A stretch of 64,000 nucleotides of DNA from Monodelphis domestica (lineage: Eukaryota > Chordata > Mammalia > Didelphimorphia > Didelphidae): NCBI RefSeq assembly GCF_027887165.1, contig NC_077227.1:75820305-75884304 (forward strand), given 5' to 3'. The translations under genes were made by a program, and so were the position numbers. Below are positions 57,340 through 64,000 of the stretch, piece after piece (position 1 is the first letter of the stretch; each line of letters begins with the position of its first letter). The notes beneath the pieces are model-generated. The model did not search any database. It had not been told where the DNA came from and worked only from the letters and a program-made list of their open reading frames with translations.

Positions 57340-58720
57340 TAACCAGGCCCTAGCCACCTCAGAAGTGAAGGGGGGGGCGGGGCGGGAGATTTAGAGGGTG
57401 GCCTCATTAGGAAGGTGTGCTCTGCCCCGAGGTTGATGGATTGGGGGGGCGGGGTTGGAAGGTGTGGAGGGAGCTGCAGAGCTGAGAATGAGAGGGCAGA
57501 AAGGCTGATCTGTTTCCAGAAGATGGGATAGTTTGGGCTGCCGCACCGAGGAGGGAGGGGAGAATATGCGCTGCGGAATCCACTGGAATCAGCCTCAGAG
57601 GGAGCATCGCCTTTCCAAGTCCCGCATCCCTCCAGCATCCCCCCTTCCCCTTCCATTTATCTAAGCGAGTCGCTGCCTGGGCGGTCAACTGAGATTCTGA
57701 GAGCTTCTCGCCCTCTCTCCCCCCTCCTCCTCTTCCCTTTCCCTCTTTTCTCCAGCCCCACAGCCCTGCTGCAGCCCCTGCGACGTCCCCACCCCGCTAC
57801 CCCTTCCCCCGCCCCCTTCTGTAAAAGCGAAATTGCTAAACTTGTAGCAAGAATGACCCCGCATTCAGGCCGCCGCCTCCCGCTGAACCTCTCCGCTCCC
57901 GGCTCGGCCGTGGCCTTAATCAGTGTGCCCCTCCCTGCTTCCCGCCCCAACCTCCGCCCCCCTCCCCAGCCTCCCCCTCTCCACCCAGCTCACAAAAAGT
58001 GGGGAACAAAACCCCCGCGCATTTCTCCGTCCCTCTGTTCAGTAGACTGCTGCACAAAGCCCCCGCTCTGAGAAGCAATAGGGGAGCTCTAGGGGGACGT
58101 CAATCCAGACGCGCTGGGGTTTTTGTTCGTGCAGGGGACCTCGCCTTCCTACCACACCTTTTGTTCTGGACTCCAATAAAAAGCCATTCTTTCCGCACCT
58201 TCCCGGCCCGGAGCCGCCTTTCAGCTTGGCCCGGCCCCACAATGGCGCGGCTCTCTAATGCCTCCCCATTCTCCCGCCTTGGCACGCTCACAATCGGGCC
58301 GTGTGGCAGGGCTGCCCTCGCACAGACATTCTCCGCAAGTGACTGGGAGCTCGACAAAGCCGCGGCTCCCGAGGAAAGAGCAGAGTCCGGCCCTACCAGG
58401 ACTGTGGCGGGGGTTGGGGGGAGTAGAGAGAGAGAGAGAGGAGAAAACTGGGGGGGGGGGGGCGGAACGTGGACAGAAGTGGGATGAAGCACCCCCACCT
58501 TGGGTGTCAGGGTCGGCTAGCGAGGGAGGAGCAGCTTCCCAGATGGGCTCTGGATTTGTGGGGGAGGTGAACGCGATTTTCTACTATCCCGGGGCCCCTC
58601 AGAGCCTGCGAATCTCGAGTTTTAAGGCCGAGCCTTGGCCCCGAGTTCAACGTGGCCCCAAACTCGAGTGAGAGCATCACTTCAAATTGGGGAGGGTAGG
58701 AAGGCAAGAGAAGCAGGGGT
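57340..58720. promoter_or_regulatory. CpG island 3' of NKX2-3 without recognised gene
   Basis: GC- and CpG-rich sequence of about 1.4 kb with G-runs (57371-57385, 57446-57455, and G12 at 58451-58462), a CCAAT-like CCAATAAAAAGCC near 58171, and several overlapping chance frames on both strands, including an ATGGCGCGG at 58242. None of the predicted peptides resembles a known family. It could be a promoter for a noncoding transcript, a distal regulatory island of NKX2-3, or the first exon of an unrecognised gene. Confidence 0.55.
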
Positions 58721-58949
58721 CAGAGCCAGGAGCTGGATGGGAATCTTTGCCCCGCAACTAACATTAGATATACTTTTTAAAAAAGGAAAAGAGTCCCCGA
58801 GACCAGGGGCCCCATTTTACCCTTAAGCATCCCATACGGCAGGGCTATGGAAATGGTATGGCGAGGAATGCAATCTTAATTTCTCTGTTACCTCTTCACA
58901 ACAGATTTACTTTACTCTTTGATTCAATAAAGTTTCTGTAGCCGAATAT

Positions 58950-60015
58950 GGATTTGAAAATATTGCACCTTCTTTATTAATTCCTGTAGTGTGTATGGCA
59001 GCTGTTGTGTACACGGTGTGTATATAGGTATATATATTTATAATATGTGCTGGATACAGAATATGGAACAGAAAAGAAACAAAGTAACGCCTTCCAGGGT
59101 GCCAGGAGCTACACAATTTGTTTAACCCCTGAAACCCTTTGATCTCGTAGCTTGCTCCGCTAATCTGCAAATTGGACTGGAAAATTTAAGAATCCTGGGG
59201 CATGCCTGCTCCCGGGCGGCCTTGGAGGGGAGGCTGAGAACTCTCCCATGGCCATCCAGGAGGTGGGCGGGATGCTCTTGGGACCTACTTCTTTCCAGAT
59301 CCCCCTCCTCTCAGCCTCCAACCTAGTAAGTCTGCCTGGGGTGGGGTGGGGGTGGGGTATGATATAGAGGGCTCGGGGTACGAGTAGTAAGGACAGTTAA
59401 AGGACTGCAGAAAAGACTGTTATGTTTGTGGGGATATGGAGACAGGTCCTCTTCTGAAAACAGGATAGAGAGAGGCTGGAGAGCTCAGAAAGGTAGCAAA
59501 GAGAGAGGAGGGAGTATGGGATCAGGTCACTCAGAACCCTTTTCTTTCCTCGCTAATACTAATTCTTAGTGCAAGCTGAGGGAAGGGTGGGGAAAAGAAT
59601 TCCCTCGAATCTGGCGCTTAGAGAATTGGGAGTCCCATCACTGGCCGCCCGGGATGCAGGCTTGCTAAGAGCCACCAGCCTCTGGCCTGTTCTCTGAGCT
59701 TCATGGTGGTTGGCCTCAAACATGTTGCTGTTACATAGTATAGCTTTAAGTATATATGTATAGACCATTATTTCTCCTCTATGCCAAGGAGCCATTTCTG
59801 CCAAATACAGTCTGCTGGGGTAGAAACGGGAGCCCTGCTTGTCCTCCCTGTCCCCACCATTTCCGGTCCCGAGTCAGCTGCACTCTGAACCCTGGGGCCC
59901 GGAGATTTCTTTAGGAAGGGGACGCTGCCAGGTCCATCTTCCCCTGGCCAGGTCTTTCCCGCCTTTCAGTCTGATGAATGCCCTGCCGGCTGCTCCGGAG
60001 CTTCCTTGCCCGCCC
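58950..60015 (-). other. NKX2-3: Probable NKX2-3 3' untranslated region
   Basis: This stretch runs from the TAG stop to just past the first good minus-strand AATAAA. It is AT-richer toward its distal end, with TATA-rich stretches near 59025-59045 and 59745-59762, and contains no recognisable SINE or LINE. Its extent is inferred only from the poly(A) hexamer; cleavage could be elsewhere. Confidence 0.5.
58973..58978 (-). promoter_or_regulatory. Candidate polyadenylation signal AATAAA for NKX2-3
   Basis: TTTATT on the plus strand reads AATAAA on the minus strand, about 1.04 kb after the NKX2-3 stop codon. A second minus-strand variant is not evident closer to the stop. There is also a plus-strand AATAAA at 58926-58931, which would serve the other strand. 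Confidence 0.5.
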
Positions 60016-60704
60016 CTACCAGGCTCGGATGCCCTGCAATGTGCCCTGGGCGCAGGCTGGCACTCCGCTGCCCTGGTGGAGGCTCTGGAGGGGCTGTGCT
60101 GCGCCTCCGAAGCCTCCCAGGTTGCTCACGTTCACAAAGGGGCCGCCTCCCGCCGCGTTGCAGGCTGGCGGGATGGCCGCGGCTGCAGTCGCGCCGCTGC
60201 TCCCGGGATAAGTGCAGCCGTAGTTGCCACTATAGGCGGCTGCCGCAGCGGCGGCGGCGGCCGAGTTCCCGTAACCGTAGCTCGGGAAGCTGTTATAGGA
60301 GTAAGGGCTCGCGCCCACACTGTAAGGAGCGTTATAACTCTGCGCCCCACTGATACAGGGCTTCCCGTCCCTCACTAGCACTGGCACCGCCACCCTCCTG
60401 GGAGGCGGTGGGTGTGGGTGCGCCCCCATCTCCAAGGACTTGTCCTGACGCTGCCTCTTACACTTGTACCTCCGGTTCTGGAACCAGATCTTCACCTGCG
60501 TAGATGTGAGCTTTAGGCTACTGGCGAGGTGCTCCCGTTCCGGCGCAGACAAATACCTCTGTTGCTTAAATCTCCTTTCCAGCTCGAAAACCTGAGCCTG
60601 CGAGAAGAGAACCCGGGGCTTCCTCCGGCTGCGCTGCTTCGGCCTTTCGCTCTCCTCCGCCTTGCACTCTCCTGCCTCCAGCGGCTTCTTCAGCGGGCAG
60701 CTCT
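60016..60704 (-). CDS. NKX2-3: NKX2-3 coding exon 2 (homeodomain exon)
   Basis: It follows an acceptor reading TTTGCTCCTTTCCCAG (60705-60720 in reverse). It encodes KSCPLKK, a basic [11 protein letters not shown] homeodomain arm, the complete 60-residue homeodomain, the NK2-specific domain, the Tyr/Ser-rich and Ala-rich activation region, and GIRAW, then TAG at 60016-60018. An open frame continues upstream of the acceptor to an ATG at 60763-60765, but the peptide there ([13 protein letters not shown]...) is intronic and has no family similarity. Confidence 0.96.
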
Positions 60705-62531
60705 CTGGGAAAGGAGCAAAAACAACAGTGTTCCTTAGTGTCCCCCTCAATTGGCCTTGAAGCACCTTCTCTACAGGAGAGACTGATTATCGGGGGTCCG
60801 TGTACTACTGTGTGTTTGCATCTGGGATCACTTGTGACTCTGGGTATAATTTGGGGGTGTGAAAGTGCCTTCCTCTGCTTGAAGGGTGCATCACCCCTTC
60901 TGTTCCCCTCCTAAGAAGGGGAATGAACTTGGAACACATTTATTTACTGTCTCAAAGACTGTATGAGACTGTGCTTTTACAGTGAAGTGCAATGTCTGTA
61001 TGCAAGTGGGCTGTAAGATGCGTTTTTATTTATATGCTGGGTTCTTCCCGAATAGACTGTGTACTGCTGAGCAAAGCAGAATCTTAATGGGTTGAAATTT
61101 CTCGGTGTGAATTTCCAGTGGCTATTATCACAAGTAGACAAACCCAGAGAGAGTGAGTGAGTGAGTGAGTGTGTGTGTGTGGTGTCAGCTGCAGATAGGT
61201 TTCAGGCCCATGGTTATGGCCAGCTCCACACCAACTTGTCCTGGAGGAGAGCAACAGGGCCTCAAGTTCCTCATGTAAGAGGGGGCTGGCCTGGATGACC
61301 TTTACCATGTTTTTTTAGTTCATTTCTTCCAGTGTGGCTCTAGGATTCTATGCCCTTTTGACAAAGTCTCCCCAGAAATCCTGTGAGGGATCTTGGTCAA
61401 GCTCTTTCTCCAGAGCTCAGTTGAGTGGTCCCTGGGAAAGTCAAGAGCATCTTCTATAGTGACTCAAAACAATGCTCTCAGAGTTTTCGGCTAAGGCTAA
61501 AGCTTGAACGCTGGACGCTAGCTAACAAGGCCCAGATTGGCAGCTGTCTATTCACACCACCTCCTAAAAATTCAGGGTCTGCCATAACAGAGCTCCCCAA
61601 ACTGACCGGTTCTGGCCTCCAGGTCTGCATTGTGATTACTGCGTGGGAGCGCCGGGGCTGCCCCAGGACATGGGGGCCGGATAGTCTGGGCATAAGAACA
61701 CCTCTTTCTGACTTTTGGGGGAATAGTGGAAAGGGGAAGGAGCTTCCTTTTTCTATTACACTTAATTATCAGTTTTGGGAAAGAGAGGAGGGAAATACAA
61801 CTGCGCAAAGCAGGGCAAGTTCTCTGGCCAGGGCAAAAAGGCTGCCGGCAGCTACAACGTCCGAGGCATTGATCTCTAGCGGACTCCCCAGACTCCCGAG
61901 AACCGGCCCTTCCCCACACTTGCGGTTTGCAGGGTGACAGCCTCGCTCTCCAGTCTGCAGCTGAGGTTTTCGGGGTCACCTCTTCCCCCAACCCCCGCCC
62001 TTGCTCCCTCGCAGGTACCTGCGTTGTGGCAGAGCTGTCGCTGCACAGGACCGGGGCCTGACCCCCACCAAAGGCTAAAGGAGCGAGAGGCCCTGCTGGC
62101 AGTTTATGGGAGGTGTGCGGGCCTCCGCCTTTGTTCCAGGTGTGCGGGCGTTTTTCCTGTCCCCTCTACTCACTCTGGCTCCTGTCCCTCACGACCCCGT
62201 CGGCCTCCTCTTCTTGGTCCTTGGGCCCGCAGGAGCCTCGGAGGACCGTGTGGACATAGCTGTCGGGACAGATCCCCGTCTCCCCGTGGCTCTCGGCTGT
62301 GGCTATTGAGTTTAAATAGGGCAGTTTCTCTCCCTCCTCCTCCTCCTCCTCCCCCCCGTCAGAAAATTGGGCCGCCTCCCCAGCAGCCAACATGCAGGAG
62401 GGGGCCGAATGGAAATGCTGCTCCAAGTCCGACTGCAAGTGCCCGCCGTTGTACTGTTGTTGCTGCTGCTCCAGATTCAAAATGTCTTTGACAGAGAAAG
62501 GTGTGGAAGTGACCGGGCTTGGTAACATCAT
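60016..62531 (-). CDS. NKX2-3: NKX2-3 homeobox transcription factor (two coding exons, intact)
   Basis: NK2-class homeodomain transcription factor acting in the nucleus; in other mammals NKX2-3 patterns gut mesenchyme, spleen and lymphoid vasculature. Coding sequence is join(62174-62531, 60016-60704) on the minus strand, 348 residues plus TAG, close to the roughly 364 residues I recall for human. In order: MMLPSP start and TN repressor motif [12 protein letters not shown] (about residues 10-21), a short Gln run, an acidic run (about 57-70), the homeodomain (about 146-205) with Trp48, Phe49, Asn51, Arg53 and the NK2-diagnostic Tyr54, the NK2-specific domain [15 protein letters not shown] (about 222-236), a Tyr-rich region, a 9-residue Ala run, and C-terminal GTLQGIRAW. 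The N-terminus [16 protein letters not shown] and the [11 protein letters not shown] stretch mark NKX2-3 rather than NKX2-5. The start is the first of two adjacent ATGs, as I recall for the human protein. No frameshift or stop is seen. Confidence 0.97.
60705..62173 (-). other. NKX2-3: NKX2-3 intron 1
   Basis: The 1469-base intron is bounded by GT (donor GTGAGT) and AG (acceptor TTTCCCAG) in phase 1. It holds a short GTGA/GT tandem repeat at 61147-61182 and no interspersed repeat that I recognise, consistent with the repeat-poor character of developmental regulator loci. Long open frames on both strands here (for example 61425-61937 plus) are GC-rich chance frames. Confidence 0.9.
61147..61182. 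repeat. (GTGA)n(GT)n short repeat in the NKX2-3 intron
   Basis: About five GTGA units followed by five GT units. Confidence 0.92.
62174..62531 (-). CDS. NKX2-3: NKX2-3 coding exon 1
   Basis: It encodes residues 1-119 plus the first base of codon 120. It contains the TN motif, a poly-Gln run, the [16 protein letters not shown] segment, the acidic Glu run and the [10 protein letters not shown] segment. The exon ends ...AGC CAG A, followed at once by GTGAGT (62168-62173 read in reverse), a consensus donor. The split codon A|AG gives Lys, matching the Gln-Lys-Ser-Cys junction I recall for mammalian NKX2-3. Reading on into the intron gives two more codons and then a stop, which supports the splice. 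Confidence 0.95.
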
Positions 62532-62580
62532 CAGAGCAACTTAATTGCTCAAAGCAAATACTCAATAAATCCTCGACCGA

Positions 62581-62590
62581 GGGGCGGGGG
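62581..62590 (-). promoter_or_regulatory. GC box (Sp1-type) upstream of the NKX2-3 start codon
   Basis: GGGGCGGGGG lies about 50 bases 5' of the NKX2-3 ATG. In a CpG-island gene this could be either promoter or 5' UTR; no clear TATA box is positioned so as to fix the transcription start. Confidence 0.35.
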
Positions 62591-62650
62591 AAGCGGTTCC
62601 TGCTGTCCTCCTGACTCTACCTCTGCTGCCGAATAGGACTTTTGACAAAC

Positions 62651-63171
62651 GATGGACGAGGTCCTGCTGCAGTCTAAATTGCCTCCATTAGCCTGGAACC
62701 GGGGGTCTGGGTTTTGTTACAGACACTGCAGGGACTAGGAGCTGCGCTCAGAAGCCGCCTCTGTCCCTGGTCAAGACGTCACGGTGGGGGCTGGACCCGG
62801 TCCCCGGGCTTCTTCTGGATTGGCTTAGGTGGAATCCAGCCACGCCTCCATTGCCCCTTCCAGAGACCCAGCAGTCCTACCAGAAATAGAAATTGACTAA
62901 GAGAATCGGGAAAATCCAAGGCTTCCCAGAGCAGGGCCTGGCCCAAGCCGCTAGGTGCAAGGTTGCTGAGGTCAGAGTGTCCAAGATTGGCCCAAGCAGG
63001 CACCAATCGCTGGTGCTCTCAGCTTCCCTTAGCCCAGAGGATCTGGAGATATTTTTGTCTTATGGATCTCTCTGGCAATCAGTCTGGTGAAAGCTTGGAG
63101 TATAATGCTTGTAAGTGCATAAAATAAAATACGTGGGAGTAACCGAGGAAACGAATTGGATAGAAATACAG

Positions 63172-63172
<1 letters not shown>
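62651..63172. other. NKX2-3 upstream flank
   Basis: Moderately GC-rich, repeat-free sequence 5' of NKX2-3 up to the TATC microsatellite. It probably holds promoter-proximal regulatory sequence, but no individual site is certain. Confidence 0.45.

Positions 63173-63222
<50 letters not shown>
63173..63222. repeat. (TATC)n tetranucleotide microsatellite
   Basis: Twelve uninterrupted TATC units, about 640 bases upstream of the NKX2-3 start codon. Confidence 0.98.
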
Positions 63223-63474
63223 CACAAAGGAAGAAAAAAAGACATAGTTAAACACTCTTGCACTCCAACTCTTTTAAGAATCCTTGCTTGTCTATTCACC
63301 CTCAGAGGAATTTGAGACTTCCAAGGGTAAGTTGCCTATTGATCCACATGCCTTTGAATTCCTGGACTGAAAATCTGATGAATTGGAAGCAGGCAAATGG
63401 ATGTTCATCTAGATGGATTTATTATAAATAATAATGATGTGGCAATAATCCTCTCTGTTGGAAGTCACAATACA

Positions 63475-63598
63475 AAATACAGCATGGATAAAATGTAATC
63501 TTGGAGGCAAAGACTGTTTCTTGGTTATCTTTGTATCCACAATATCTCACACGGTTCCTAGTACATATTACTTGCTGAATAAATGCTAGCTGGAGTAC
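63475..63598 (+). mobile_element. L2 LINE 3' end, upstream of NKX2-3
   Basis: AATCTTGGAGGCAAAGACTG, TATCTTTGTATCCACAATATC and ACTTGCTGAATAAATGCTAG are the L2 3' terminus. Confidence 0.65.
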
Positions 63599-63779
63599 TG
63601 AATTGACATGCAACAATATCATCACCGTATCTCTAAGAAGTGGATGCTTGTAATTAGGCTATTCAGATTATCCTCACGTGGATAAAGTAAACTTTAATGT
63701 TTTCAAATTTTGCCTCTCCTATGAAGCTTAATTGACTTCATAGCATTAATTAATATTAATTTTAAATATTAATATTAAA

Positions 63780-63960
63780 GATGGAAGGAAACTTAGAGGT
63801 CAGAGGATGGAAGATTTCCATATGAAAGGGTTCACCAGGGCTCATTTGGGCTAACCAGCCTTCCTATTCCACAGATGAGAAAACTGAGCCGAAGTCTGGA
63901 ACCATGCCCATTCACGCAGGAGTGAGCCCACTGACACCACCTTCTGTCCTCCTTCTACTA
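63780..63960. mobile_element. MIR/CR1-like ancient repeat
   Basis: GATGGAAGGAAACTTAGAGGTC, CCACAGATGAGAAAACTGAGCC. Confidence 0.45.
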
Positions 63961-64000
63961 CTTCTCAACGCAGGAGGCATTCTCTCCTCTCAGATCTCTT

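Larger units (their letters stand above)
59850..62650. promoter_or_regulatory. CpG-rich block covering NKX2-3
   Basis: CpG dinucleotides are common across both exons and the proximal upstream region, in contrast to the CpG-poor repeats that fill the rest of the window. This is typical of developmental homeobox loci, which usually carry unmethylated, Polycomb-regulated CpG islands. Boundaries are judged by eye. Confidence 0.7.

Noticed and set aside
57999-58487. 162-codon plus-strand frame in the downstream CpG island, and its overlapping 137-codon frame
   Set aside because: Low-complexity composition and competing frames on both strands; CpG islands lack stops by composition.
60016-60765. 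Single-exon 249-residue frame starting MLQGQLRG as the gene product
   Set aside because: Its first 20 residues lie upstream of a clear splice acceptor and have no family similarity; the spliced frame from 62531 restores the TN motif and the expected junction.
61425-61937. 170-codon plus-strand frame inside the NKX2-3 intron
   Set aside because: No recognised domain, GC-rich setting with overlapping frames on the other strand, no supporting splice sites.
60016-62531. Calling the gene NKX2-5 instead of NKX2-3
   Set aside because: The homeodomain would fit either, but the N-terminus ([16 protein letters not shown]), the [10 protein letters not shown] acidic run, YVHTVLR, and [20 protein letters not shown] match what I know of NKX2-3.
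63173-63222. CRISPR-like or regulatory repeat array
   Set aside because: A simple TATC microsatellite without spacers.

Overview
This is vertebrate nuclear DNA, almost certainly from a marsupial. Most of the 64 kb is interspersed repeats: many copies of a tRNA-headed SINE whose tail reads 'gattctaagacggaaggtaaggg', MAR1-type CORE-SINEs, MIR, L2, CR1/L3, 5'-truncated L1 copies whose ORF2 C-terminal peptides can be read, a few solo-LTR fossils and some old hAT-like elements. The SINE tail type suggests an Australian lineage (dasyurid, koala or wallaby group) rather than an American opossum; that part is inference from memory of the families.

The only protein-coding gene I can support is the homeobox gene NKX2-3, on the minus strand at 60016-62531. 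It has two coding exons (62174-62531 and 60016-60704) separated by a 1469-base intron with a GTGAGT donor and a TTTCCCAG acceptor. The joined product is 348 residues with an intact TN motif, an NK2 homeodomain carrying Tyr54, the NK2-specific domain and the C-terminal GIRAW motif. It sits in a CpG-rich block (about 59.85-62.65 kb). A second CpG-rich block (57.34-58.72 kb) lies 3' of the gene and has no recognisable gene in it.

Layout: 1-30.2 kb is gene-poor repeat sequence. From 30216 to 38949 a 4.27-kb segment occurs twice, head to tail, separated by exactly 200 N; the two copies are about 99.9% identical and each ends precisely at the gap, which looks like an assembly false duplication. Inside each copy is a 7SL (SRP) RNA retropseudogene, an L1 fragment and two SINEs. 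39-54 kb contains a long CT microsatellite, AC and TTC microsatellites, three LTR-like fossils and more L1/SINE sequence. From 54.8 kb onward the base composition becomes GC-richer toward NKX2-3, and repeats thin out.

I saw no sign of an undescribed multi-gene system. The observations most worth a second look are the gap-flanking duplication, the 7SL pseudogene, several retrotransposon insertions with readable target-site duplications, a 37-base-arm hairpin at 14.4 kb, a pair of related hAT-like elements (one inside a SINE), and the gene-less CpG island 3' of NKX2-3.
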